Shown piece by piece: positions 1-10,061 of a stretch of DNA of 34,333 bases (its first letter is position 1; each line of letters opens with the position of its first letter). The DNA is taken from contig CM044502.1 in the NCBI GenBank assembly GCA_024364805.1, positions 76,260,411 through 76,294,743 on the forward strand. Reading direction: 5' to 3'. Made by a program: the position numbers and the translations under genes. The notes under the pieces are model-generated. The model was not told the origin of the DNA, ran no database searches, and worked only from the letters and a program-made list of their open reading frames with translations. The stretch comes from Euprymna scolopes. Lineage: Eukaryota; Mollusca; Cephalopoda; Sepiida; Sepiolidae.

Positions 1-59
1 TTGATAAGTGGTGATCACTGTGTAAAAAAAAAAGTCAAATTCCTTAAATCTTTGATAGA

Positions 60-1620
60 TTGACCTATCAGCACATATTTTCTCTCTGTGGCAAACTTGT
101 TGGTTACTTTTGTGTATGGTTTGCTCAGAGCGGAAGTTGCATTTATCAAGCACTTGCCAACTACAGTAACAAATGGCTGGAATGATAGGATCAAAAACTT
201 TTCTCTATGTCACATATTGGCAGAGACTCTGTGCAGAGTATGAAAAGCAGATCTTGTTGGAAGAAAGTAGTTTATGGACGTTGAAGAAATTACAATCTGG
301 ATTGATGCAAGCTGCATAGCTACAGGAATGGCATTGGAAGTACATGGAACAGTTATTGAGGATGCATGTTTCTATATCCAACTAATGATGCTCAATATAT
401 AAATCTAGCTGAACACGATGTGGCATGCAAAAGAGTCAATTTTACCCTTCAGTGAAAGGTAACAGTGTTACACTTAGTTACTGATTCTGCATGCGTGCAC
501 AGATGGATTTTTGACACTTTAACTAGGAAGGCATGTGTGAACATGAACACAGCTGATGAGATGCTAGTTGTTATGTGTGTAGACATTGATATAAAATGGA
601 AAAACGACACAGAGTTAGATAGAAATCAAATATACTTTATTGCTGGTCATGCTGGAAGTCGCACTCTCCCTCCAAGGTAAATTAATTCATGAGGGAAGTC
701 AGTAGAGGAAGTGCACCTCTACAACGAGAGTTACACAGACAAGAGGCAGTTCATTGTTTATACACGTAACACAAGTCAGGTGATAGAAGCCTAGCCTGAT
801 AAAAGAATATGGATTGATCATAGATGTGAAATTTGTGAAATTCTATCAAGACTTCACAGATAGTCTCACCAGAATACAGTGTAGGTGGAGGGATCTGCTC
901 AAGGAAAAAAAAGTCAGTGCTTAAGGGTGGTGTAGTGGTTGGAGGATGATTGGATGAGGATCAGGTAGATGACATATATCATCAAAGTGGACATCTGGAG
1001 ATGAAGCAGATCTTATACTTTGCCAGATCGATTGATCCGCAAGTGTCTAAAAAAATTGCTAAATCAGTTGTGAAAGCCTATGAAATCTGCTAATCAGTAA
1101 ATCCGGCACCTGTTTGCTGGGAAAAAGGAAAACTTGGCATGAAGAGTAACTGGAGCAGATTGGCAATGGACATAATCCACAATTTTGAGAATTTTCTTGC
1201 TATCATCGACTGTGGTTCCTCTAGATTGGCAATATGGTGGCCACTGTGTTGACAAAATGTAACCTCTGTTATCTGACAGTTGGAGTATGTTTTCCTTGAG
1301 CAAGGTCCCCTGATGGAAATACTGGTTGAGAATGACACTGTATTCACTAGTAAGGACTTTGGCGAATTTGCAAAGAATTGGAATGTGCATCTGTAGCTTT
1401 TCTGTATATACTCACCAAGTGGACATGGAATTGTAGAAAGATGTCATAGGACTATATAGACCATTACAACCAAAAAGAATTGTTGAATATTGGAGGCGAT
1501 CTACTGACGCATCATCCCAAATGATGATGTTTCACTTTTCACTGTGTCTCTTGACATATTGTAGATAGATACCAAGTCCAAATAAAGGGTGTTGAAGCTA
1601 ACCTGCTACCTGAATCAGAG
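60..1620 (+). mobile_element. LTR retroelement pol fossil (RNase H and integrase)
   Basis: Conceptual translation shows decayed pieces of a retroelement polyprotein. Near 290-640 there is an RNase H-like stretch (I-W-I-D-A-S, then T-D-S-A-C-V-H). Near 985-1100 there is an integrase zinc-binding-like stretch (H-x-S-G-H, then Y-E-I-C). Near 1160-1460 there is an integrase core (D-T-V-F-T-S, then S-G-H-G-I-V-E-R-C-H). The order RNase H, integrase fits Gypsy-like LTR elements. No LTR was recognised and the 5' part lies outside the window or is lost. It is broken in many places and looks old. It differs in sequence from the Gypsy fossils at 27919-34333. The family call rests on recalled similarity. 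Confidence 0.72.
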
Positions 1621-1776
1621 GTTACTGGAGGGAAGTATAAAAAACAAACAGCGTTTTGTTAAAAACCCATGCACGAACACAAAAGGGTTAGACACAAGGT
1701 CGGTTATTAATGTTTTCTTTAATTCGTTTTTTCCCCATAAGCAATTATGTAACATTTATTATTACAATATTATGGG

Positions 1777-2033
1777 GAATCAGAAAAACAGGCGACTTGA
1801 CGTCCTCAGTAATCAGTGTCAGATAAAAATTTGCATCATACTTAATTATTTTTACATAAAATAATAGATAAAATATTATTATTATTATTCTTTCCCTGTT
1901 CTGAATTATTTTTAGTATTATAAAAATATATTACTTTATGAAATATTTATTTTAAAATAGTTTTTAGAAAATTAAATCAATTTTTATCTGACACTGTTTG
2001 CCATGGACGTCAAGTCGCTTATTCTTCTGCTTC
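1777..2033. repeat. Imperfect inverted repeat, MITE-like hairpin
   Basis: The left arm, about 1777-1832, and the right arm, about 1978-2033, are reverse complements over roughly 56 bp. They share an uninterrupted core around GACGTCAAGTCG and the stretch TTTTTATCTGACACTG, with a few mismatches between. The 145-bp spacer is very AT-rich. There is no coding capacity. The form fits a small non-autonomous DNA element or an inverted duplication. No clear target-site duplication was identified. Confidence 0.65.
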
Positions 2034-2370
2034 ACCAACTATTATTAAATTATGAAATATTTTTTTATTAAATTTTTAAAGCAAGTTATACCTAATTTTA
2101 AAAAAGACCGAAAATGCCATATTCCAAAAAATTTACATAAATTGATCAAGTACATTTTTTTATGAACAACGTTCAGAAGTTGTGAAATTGTTTTACCAAA
2201 ATCAGGGGCAATTGTTTTGACTCAAAGAGCTTATCGACATTTTTATGTAAGAGATAGCCCAAGCCATATCTTAAAGAAAAAAGAACCCTGCAAAAACTGA
2301 AGAAAAACATCAGGAACGAAATAAGAGAGTTGAATCGCAATCCAGAGATTTTGCAATCTTTCATGAATAA

Positions 2371-2505
2371 TGTTTTCAGAAGTTCAAGTGTAACATGAAC
2401 CGACATCTTGCTGCCCAACTTCCCACATAGTACCCCTGTAGATTATGTCCCTGATAGTAGCCCCCTACATCAAAGTGGCAATGTTTGGTGAAAATGTAAT
2501 ATAAA
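2371..2505 (+). mobile_element. LINE family B, 3'-terminal fragment
   Basis: The plus strand reads Q-K-F-K-C-N-M-N-R-H-L-A-A and then a stop, followed by a 3' untranslated tail. The same end occurs on the minus strand at 7890-8040 and 18041-18190 (Q/Q-K-F-K-C-N-V-N). The tail, including the segment that reads CATCAAAGTGGCAATGT, is shared by all three copies and ends in an A-rich run. About 135 bp remains, so this is a strongly 5'-truncated LINE insertion. Confidence 0.7.
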
Positions 2506-2525
2506 AAAAATGTTTTGGAAAGAGC

Positions 2526-2635
2526 ACAAATACTTGAAGCTGAAAATGGGCAACATTTAAAAGACATGTTTTCATAATTTATTTATGAAAAAAATGTCTT
2601 TTAAATGTTGGCCATTTTCAGCTTCACATATTTGT
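2526..2635. repeat. Near-perfect 110-bp palindrome
   Basis: The arm at 2526-2577 is the reverse complement of 2583-2635 with only about three mismatches and one single-base length difference. The central 32 bp of each arm (2536-2567 against 2594-2625) differ at one base. The loop is about five bases. A transcript would fold into a ~52-bp hairpin. It may be a recent inverted duplication, a small palindromic transposable element or a hairpin RNA precursor. Nothing in the sequence decides between these. Confidence 0.8.
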
Positions 2636-3185
2636 TTGAATTTTGCATTTTTTTTTTTTTTTAATTACCAATGTCTTAGTCAGATTGTGTTAAAATTACA
2701 GAAAGATATAAAAATAAAGAATCTATTTAAGTTCAAAACTCTTCAGTGACTTCTTGGACCCCTGTATTAATTGTACCCATTATAAGATTTGAATTTGATC
2801 TCTACTTTTGGAGAGGTTCTTAAGGGGGGTAACCATTTATGAATTATAAAGATGGTAAAACAAGATATGCTATCTTTATTTTTTCATAAAATTTGAGTTT
2901 CTTAGTTAAAAAGACCAATTTACATGAAATTTAGAATATTATTGTTGCATTATGGGTATGTTTATCATAGAGATTTTCTATTTCTGAATTTTTTAGTTGG
3001 GTTTAACTCTGAGCCAACTCCTTTTATGTATTTTTGTTTACATTACAAAACATATTTTGTCGATGGTACTGTGTAGTTCCTATGTACCTGCATCCTCACA
3101 AAAGCAGAGTTAGAAGAAGGTCAGTTTTTATTGTTTTTACTTCAATTCAATTCTTCCCCACAAATAATTATTTAGCACTCATTAT
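2636..3185. other. No gene seen
   Basis: AT-rich sequence with a T run at about 2648-2662. No open frame with recognisable protein similarity was found on either strand, and no structured repeat beyond the T run. Confidence 0.5.
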
Positions 3186-3189
3186 TTAT

Positions 3190-4135
3190 AGGAATTCTCA
3201 CAGGTCATAATCAGAGATTATTCACTGACAAAAACTGTTGGCGTTCCCTGAATCTGGGTGACAACAATTCTCTCTAAATTTTTAATAGGTTTTTGAAGCA
3301 TTTCTCATTCAGAAAGTTGTCAAGATGCTTGAAAAAATGGTAGTCAGTAGATGAGAGGCCTGGAGAGTATAACAGATGAGGCAGAATTTTGTAACCCACT
3401 TCGTTCAACTTTTGCAGGGTTGGTTTAGCAACATGCGGTCAGGCATTGTTGTGGAAGAGAATTGGGCCTTTTCTGTTGACTAATACTAGGTGTAAATTTT
3501 CTGATGCATTTCATCCATTTGTTGACAGTACTTCTCTTGTAATAGTTTAGCCAGTATTCAAAAAACTGTAATGGATTGAAGTGGTCGCTAACAACCAAAC
3601 AGCACGACCTTCTTTTTGTGCCACTCTGTCAGCATTTAACCACTGAGCTAAGCATTTCTAGTTGTCATAAAGAATCCACTTCTCATCGTAAATCACAACC
3701 CAGTCAATAAATATGTCATTCCTGTTGTGTAAAAGAAAGGGAGATGACATAATTGCATTTCTTTTGGTTGTCGTTCAATTTGTGAGTCACTCATTTATCA
3801 AGTTATTTTGTCATTCCAATCTCTCTCAAGTAGTTGGAAATCGTTGTATACATTACATCTAATTCAGAAGTAAGTTTTAAAACAGATGTGTATGGATTGA
3901 CTTTTACTAAGGCTCTTAATTTATCGATGTCAACATCTGATGGCTGAATACTACACTCATCATCTTCAAGAATCTTGTTGTTGCCACAAAATTTCTTAAT
4001 TGTGCTGTACGTTCAGTAGTGGTTGCTGGGTCAAACACTTTGTTGATATCCCGAGCTGTTTCAGCAGCTTTTTGACCTAGCTTGCATTGAAATTAGAAAA
4101 TTGTGAGAATTTGCTTTTTTTAATCTTATATTCAA
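3190..4135 (-). pseudogene. Mariner-family (Tc1/mariner) transposase, decayed
   Basis: Read on the minus strand, the pieces follow a mariner transposase in order. First comes A-R-S-K-S-C near 4075. Then the helix-turn-helix part, S-D-V-D-I-D-K-L-R-A-L-V-K-V-N-P-Y-T-S and T-I-S-N-Y-L-R-E-I-G-M-T-K (about 3950-3800). Then D-E-K-W-I-L-Y-D-N (about 3690-3664), R-K-G-P-I-L-F-H-N-N-A (about 3475-3443) and L-Y-S-P-G-L-S-S-T-D-Y-H-F-F (about 3375-3330). Mariner enzymes cut and paste DNA with a DD34D triad. Here the first and third D are visible and the second, normally in H-D-N-A-R-P-H, is N. Several stops and frameshifts make it non-functional. Length is close to a full ~345-residue transposase. Terminal inverted repeats were not found with confidence. 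Confidence 0.82.
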
Positions 4136-5689
4136 CATTCTAAAGAGAATACAATTGATTTAAAACGATTTTGATTTAAATGATAAGATAGAGCGAAAGA
4201 TGCTCTTTAAAGTGATATATAAAGTAAAGATATTATAAAAAAAACTTATTTGAAAATACATCATTTGAAATCAAAATTAAAAATTCCAGAAAACCCTTTT
4301 TCTCAACGTAATAGTTGTTTTTGTACGCAAGTGTTTTCCTTAAAATTTCTGCTGTTTTCAGCATTACCGTCTGTTGTATAGTTTCAGCCATCTCCTTGAT
4401 TTCGATTTCTCCTTATTTTTTCCACGTTCTTTGAGTATGTTCCTTTTTTTGTTCTTCTTTTCTTGTCTGACTTGTACCTGACTTTTTTTTACATATGAGA
4501 AATATTTCTTTTTGTTAAATTAAACAATCCAGTTTGGCATGAAACAACGCTTTTGTTTTTTTAAGTATGATCAAAAATCTGTATGTTGTACATACCTATT
4601 ACGAAACAACAATATAATATTCTAAAAATAACGAAAAATCACCATTTTATTTTTATAAAAACAATTATTCTAAGCGCTTAATAGAAATTTGTATGTATTA
4701 CAACAGAAATCTTTCAAATTTTAATTGTTGAGTTATCTCCTTTGTTTCTTGAAATTATTTTCTAGATAGTGACATGAGACACACACTACTCTCTTATAAA
4801 ATTTGATTTTCTTATTTTAAAATAAACTTCTTTAAACATCCAACATTTAACTTATCATTTGGCAATCGATCATGTGTTTTGTTTTTTCCCATCTAGATGC
4901 CTATTGTCAGGTTCATTATTTTTATTTGAATTGACTTTTCCTATGTCTACTAATTTATCTTGTTTCTTGCATATCATCGCCGGGTGCACCCATTCTTGTC
5001 AAAATGATTTGTCATACATATAGACCAGATATATCAGGTTGATTATATTTGTTCAAACGATCTTTTCGGACATCTAATAATCATTTTATGTTTTTTCTTT
5101 GATCTTGCCACCAGGTGCGCTTATTTCTATTTTTTTTTTATTTATTTGCCTTTACAATTCCCACTAAAAAGCAGAATTTCTGATTGAAACAAAAATAAAA
5201 ATTGCTCCAATCTAGAAAGTCTTTTTTTCACTGACCGATGACTGACCAGGTATAGTGTACTATCAGAAAAGATAGTATACATTTTTCCTAACCAAAAAAG
5301 GCTTACAGGATAGTGATGCTGTCCTCCAAACTCCTGCTAAGTCTGTGTAATCTTACTTGTTAGATATTATCAAAAGCATACATATAGTTTCCATAAGCAT
5401 TAAAAACAAAACTCTGGTCTGTTAAATGGTTTGTCTGTCTTGACTATGGCCTGTCTAGTATTTTTGCCTGAAAAACACAAGAAACAATGATATATATTCA
5501 TTATTAAGATTATTGAATTATCTTAAAAACCAGCGGTAGAAAAATTTTCCAGAAAATTTATTCATGATAATGATATTTGATGTCAAGTATTTGTTCTTTA
5601 TACTGAATAATTGTTGACAGACTGGTTCTTGTTAGATCACTGAAGTTTAGAGATGGTGAGCCTGACTAGTACTAAATAGGACACCTTTT
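4136..5689. other. No gene seen
   Basis: AT-rich sequence with many short T and A runs. No coding similarity was recognised on either strand. The stretch next to 4136 may still include a mariner terminus, but no matching inverted repeat was found. Confidence 0.45.
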
Positions 5690-5694
5690 GGGGA

Positions 5695-5865
5695 GACTAC
5701 TATGCTAGAAAATTACTCATTCTAGAGAGTATCATTTATCATTACAAAACCACACAGTATCTATGCATGGAGTATCGTTACCACATTTGGGCTGGTGCAT
5801 CTACTACTTGTCTCTCATTCTTAGACAGAATCAAAAAGAGTCTAAAATTTAATAGGACTTACACT
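5695..5865 (+). mobile_element. LINE family B, internal reverse-transcriptase C-terminal fragment
   Basis: An open stretch reads Y-A-R-K-L-L, L-E-S-I-I-Y-H-Y-K, M-E-Y-R-Y-H-I-W-A-G-A-S and then L-D-R-I-K-K-S. The better-preserved minus-strand copies at 7977-8717 and 18140-18670 read M/I-E-Y-C-C-H-I-W-A-G-A-S at the same place. The fragment is internal, with neither the catalytic motif nor the 3' tail. Confidence 0.72.
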
Positions 5866-6339
5866 ATTGGGCAAGCTCCAACTTCTGTCTTATACAGTGT
5901 CAGGTCATCCTTGGATGGTGTAGTATCAGTTAACCTTCATCTGATGTTCTAGAGGGTTAGCATACAGAGGGTAGATTGAGGTCCTTCGGTCCTGCGTAGT
6001 CAATAATCTAATAAAATAAAACGGTTGGAAAAACAAACCGGTTAGAATAAGCACATTGGCCCTGTACAGCAATTTTCTAGTAATAAATTACTTACTTCCA
6101 ATTTTTCATGAGCCAGCACAAAAATAGTAATGCTCAGAAAATTCTCATGAGAATGCTTATGCCAGTGAGCAATTTGGTTTAACCGGAGATAATGAAACAA
6201 AATAAACTTGTTTATTTTTTTTTATTTCTGAAAGAAATCATTTCTGATTAATAAAGTTTTAATCTCATAACTGGACGAGTTATAGAAAAGTTTAAATAAT
6301 TATATGCAAATAGAAGTTTATTCATTTTGTTTGCAAAGT
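5866..6339. other. No gene seen
   Basis: Sequence following the LINE fragment, moderately AT-rich. No coding similarity or repeated structure was recognised. Confidence 0.45.
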
Positions 6340-7889
6340 AGTATTATATAAGAAATGTACTTGTTATACTTTGAATGTCACCAATGAAGAGTTTCAGTTT
6401 ATTTGTAAAGACACATTCGTAGTAACTGGAATTTTCGTCTTTTAAAATATCCTAAACACGTTTCTAATTTAACCCTTTAAAATAGTACACACAAAAATTC
6501 ATGACATTTTATTTCTGTGTATTATCATAATAAGGAAACAATTTATTATAGTTTGAATTTCCTTAAAAATTCATGTGATTAGAATATTCATGCTGCTGAT
6601 ATGAACTTTCATAAAAAATTTTATGCAATATAAATAGCAGAGTAATATCATAATAAGAAACATACTCGTTATAGTTTGAAATTTATCAATAATGGATTTC
6701 AGTTTATTTGATCCTTTAATATTTGCTCCTAGACCAAACTAAAACATGTTTATAATCTTACAAATTTCACAAAAAAGTTTGCCAATTAATAACCTACATC
6801 ATAGTTGCAAATTATTTGCCAAGGAAAAGTTATACAAGTAAATAATATTTCGAAATGTTCTTCATTCTCTCCTGTATTCACAAATTCTTCAGTATGAAAC
6901 AAATCTGAAGAACAATATTATAATAACAAATGTATTCAGATGTAATTTTTTATTAATAAAAAGGTCTATGTATTTGCTAATAGATACCTACATGATTACA
7001 TCATGGTTGTACTTTGATTAAGCTTAAACATCTGACCCTTTCAATAGGTTATCAACCTTTTATGTACATCATAATAAAGTATTTCCTATATAAAAACTAT
7101 TATATGAAGGGCAAACGTTTGTGTGTTTGCCTCTCTAAAAATATTTGATCATATTTCTAATTTGACCATATTCACAAACAGTTTGCTGAAAATAACGTAC
7201 CTCATAGATGTGAATTATTTTCTTAGCATAATATTTTCTAGAAATGTATTTTTAAAATTCTTTCAGCATTTACGGATTTTCAGTAAAAATGACAAGGCTC
7301 AAACAGAACAGTGATATTATAAAAACAAATGTAAATTGCTATCAATAAAAATTTCAATGTAATACATCCACGATCACTTCACAAACAAACCATTTAAGTT
7401 TCATCAACAAAAATGTCAGTGTACTTGTTAATAGAGAATAACCTAATCACTGCGATGTTTGTCTCTTGGCAAAGTTTAAACATGTTTCCAATCAGGTCCT
7501 TTCAAAAATAAGATTGTCAACCATTTATCTACATCAAAATAGTAAAGTATTTCATTGACCCAAGAAAAAAATTCTGGATATTTGCAAATTTTTAAGCAAA
7601 TTAAATCATTGGATTTTAAAAACATTTTCTCTTTGTGGCCTACAATATTGTTGCTATTTGCTTGGTGAAAGAACATGCATAAAAATAATTTATAGAAATG
7701 TTTTTTGAATTCTCTACTAAATTTTCAGATTTTCCAGTAAAAACAAATTTCAAAATAACGATTTAAATATTATTAAAAACTCAAGGTATATTTGTTTATA
7801 GATACCTATGTGATCGTATCAGCGTTTCCATCATGAAAACGCTTGAGCGTGTTATTAATATGGTCTTTTCAGAAACAAAATTTTATTTT
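6340..7889 (+). repeat. Decayed ~0.4 kb repeat series upstream of the zinc-finger gene
   Basis: Related segments recur. Each has an ATTATAATAA-like start, a run like TTTCAGTTTATTTG, a piece like AAAGTTTAAACATGTTTCCAAT, and an end like TAAAATTCT followed by a CAG and ATTTTCCAGTAAAAA. The end motif is seen near 6845-6905, 7237-7295, 7688-7748 and again at 8775-8835 next to the zinc-finger gene. Spacing is about 390-450 bp. The same material lies at 17945-18040 and 19406-20110 ahead of the second zinc-finger copy. Units are well diverged, so boundaries are approximate. Their end motif resembles a splice acceptor followed by exon sequence. Confidence 0.6.
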
Positions 7890-8757
7890 TCTTTTTTATT
7901 CAATTTTCACCCCAAACAAGGCACAGTGCTACTTTGAAGCAGGGGGCTACTATCAGGGACTTAATTAGCGGGGTCATTATGAAGGGAGATGAGTAGAAAA
8001 ATGTTTGTTGACATTACACTTGAACTTCTGCATATCGTTGCAGTTGGGAAAGCAGAATCCCGGAAGGGAGTTCCAAAGACCTGCAAATCTGGGGAAGAAA
8101 CTATTGGAGTAAAAGGCTTTCTTGCACCTAGGGATCTCTACTGTAAAGGGATGAGACTTAGTAGCTTGTCGGGGAGGTACAAGTGTTTGCAGTTCGTCAG
8201 AGCATTCACCATTGAAGTATTTGTAGAACAGGCAGAGGTATGCAACATCTCGTCGATGGGACAGAGGCTGAAGCCTAGATGACAGTTCAGGACCTATCAG
8301 GTTGGCGACTCTCTTTTGAACCCTGTCCAGGAGCGAGAGACAAGAAGCAGATGCACCAGCCCAGATGTGACAACAGTATTCCATACATGGGCGAATGGTT
8401 GCCTTATAGAGGTATAGGATACTGTCAGGCGTAAGTAGTTTTCTAGCACGGTAGAGGGAGCCAACCTTCCTTGCAGCAGCCTTGGCAATGCTCTCAATGT
8501 ATCTATTCCAGTTCATATTTCCTGTAAACGTTAGGCCGAGGAGTTTAAAAGAAGTACTTTCAGGTAATGGGTTCTTGGCCATTGCTATTAGTGGTAGAGA
8601 AGGTTTCTTGTAGTTATTGTAGGAAACAAGCTTTGTCTTAGCAGCATTGAATGTGACCAACCATTTTTGTCCCCATTCCACTACGGATTGGAGGTCATCC
8701 TCTAGTGTTTCTGCCATTTCCTTGGATATGTGTTCATTTGTTTTCCCCTCATATCTG
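7890..8757 (-). mobile_element. LINE family B, 5'-truncated, reverse-transcriptase C-terminal region
   Basis: The minus-strand frame 8717-7977 (246 residues) is open. It carries the region after the reverse-transcriptase catalytic site: V-E-W-G-Q-K-W-L-V-T-F-N-A-A-K-T-K-L near the start, Y-L-Y-K-A-T-I-R-P-C-M-E-Y-C-C-H-I-W-A-G in the middle, and Q-K-F-K-C-N-V-N at the end, then the family B tail. The catalytic Y-A-D-D lies upstream and is absent because the copy is 5'-truncated near 8757. A-rich sequence marks the 3' end near 7890. The flanks (AAAATTTTAT on the left, AATGAAAATAAAT on the right) match adjoining sequence at 20050-20070 in the second block, which lacks this insertion. Confidence 0.85.
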
Positions 8758-8817
8758 TTATATAATTGTCAATGAAAATAAATATAAAATTCAAGGAATT
8801 TTTTTCTGTATTTGCAG

Positions 8818-8912
8818 ATTCACCAGCAAAAACAAACACTCATTGGATTTGAATAACTTTAAATTTTTGACTGGTACTCTTGAAGAAAACATATTTGAAC
8901 ATTTTCTAATGG
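8818..8912 (+). other. Candidate non-coding 5' exon of the zinc-finger gene
   Basis: A strong acceptor-like site (T-rich tract, CTGTATTTGCAG, then ATTC) ends at 8817. The same site is conserved in the second block, ending at 20106. A donor-like GGGTAAAG follows at 8911-8918. This predicts a 95-base exon, with the coding exon starting after AG at about 9161 or 9170. The exon shows no coding similarity. The donor is weaker in the second copy, so the exon is an inference without transcript support. Confidence 0.35.
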
Positions 8913-9185
8913 GTAAAGACTGAAAATAGGGAATCATATTCATATGAATGTGTGTGAATATTCTTTTTCCATCAACTCAAATTTGATGAAAATATACTGC
9001 ATAGACATGTTTTATCAAGTGTATATTAATCCCCTTTTTAAAATTATATTTTCTGTTTTGACGTTCATAAATATAAAACCCAGAACAATAATTTTAAATG
9101 TAGTCACTTTTAAGTATTTCACTGATTACTGTTTTATTGTTTTTTTTTTTACCAAAAATAGAATACACAGAAAAATAATGGTAAA

Positions 9186-10061
9186 ATGTCTTCTGATATT
9201 CCTAATACAAACCTGAAAATTGCTATTAGAAAGAAGCCAAATATGTCTAAAATGTCTGATTCCCTCATTTCAGGCAACGTCAAGAAAAAACATTGTACTA
9301 AAGATAAACCACATTCTTGTGAAGTATGCGGCTCTTCTTTTTCTAAAAAATCAAACTTGCTGCGACATATGCGTTCACACAGTGGAGAGAAACCCTATTC
9401 TTGTAAAGTATGTGGAGTTTCTTTTTCCGACAGGTCAGGATTGTCTGTGCATATGCGAACTCATACTGGAGAAAAACCATATAATTGTGACGTATGTGGC
9501 TCCTCTTTTTCAGTGAAATCCACATTGTCTCGGCACATGCGAACCCACACTGGAGAAAAACCATTTGCCTGTGAAGTATGTGATTCTTCTTTTTTAATCA
9601 AACCATATTTGCAGAAACATATGCGTACACACACTGGTGAGAAACCATATCCTTGTGAAATATGTGGCTCTTCTTTTGCTGACAAATCGACCCTGTTTGT
9701 ACATATACGCACACACACTGGAGAGAAACCATATTCTTGTGAAATATGTTCTTCATCTTTTGCCCGGAAATCACATTTGCAGAGGCATATGCGTACACAC
9801 ACTGGAGAAAGACCCTACTCTTGTGACTTATGTGAATTGACTTTTTCAGGTTTATCAGCTTTGTCTGTTCATTTACGGACTCACACTGGAGAGAAACCAT
9901 ATTCTTGTGACACTTGTGGCTCATCATTTACACAGATATCAAATTTGCTAAGGCATACACGAAAACATACTGGAGAGAAACCCTATTCTTGTGAAGTATG
10001 TGGCCATTCTTTCTCAAGAAAATCACATTTGCAAAGGCATATGTACACACACACAGGTTAG
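9186..10061 (+). CDS. C2H2 zinc-finger protein, fingers 1-9, ending at an in-frame TAG
   Basis: This encodes 291 residues. The first 42 are basic and Ser/Lys-rich with no recognisable KRAB, BTB or SCAN domain. Nine C2H2 fingers follow in strict 28-residue steps from residue 43, each C-x2-C-x12-H-x3-H, mostly joined by TGEKP or TGERP linkers. Such arrays bind DNA in the nucleus. Positions -1, 2, 3 and 6 read K,S,N,R in finger 1 and R,S,H,R in both finger 6 and finger 9. The ATG at 9186 is the first in frame after a stop at 9159-9161. A T-rich tract and AG at 9161 or 9170 could be a splice acceptor. The TAG at 10059-10061 sits where the linker should read E, one base from GAG, and four more fingers follow in the same frame. 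It may be a truncated working protein, a recent null allele or a sequencing error. Confidence 0.85.
   Translation: MSSDIPNTNLKIAIRKKPNMSKMSDSLISGNVKKKHCTKDKPHSCEVCGSSFSKKSNLLRHMRSHSGEKPYSCKVCGVSFSDRSGLSVHMRTHTGEKPYNCDVCGSSFSVKSTLSRHMRTHTGEKPFACEVCDSSFLIKPYLQKHMRTHTGEKPYPCEICGSSFADKSTLFVHIRTHTGEKPYSCEICSSSFARKSHLQRHMRTHTGERPYSCDLCELTFSGLSALSVHLRTHTGEKPYSCDTCGSSFTQISNLLRHTRKHTGEKPYSCEVCGHSFSRKSHLQRHMYTHTG

Noticed and set aside
3635-3662. On the minus strand GCTTAGCTCAGTGGTTAAATG looks like a tRNA or SINE A box
   Set aside because: It is part of the mariner transposase coding remnant (K-C-L-A-Q-W-L-N-A-D), and no B box or tRNA fold follows.
8944-9216. Open frame of 90 codons just before the zinc-finger start
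   Set aside because: It is hydrophobic and T-rich with no similarity, overlaps the start region in another frame and is not kept in the second block.
9343-9927. Antisense and shifted open frames over the zinc-finger array
   Set aside because: They are shadows of the finger repeat; only the frame starting at 9186 gives Cys and His ligands.
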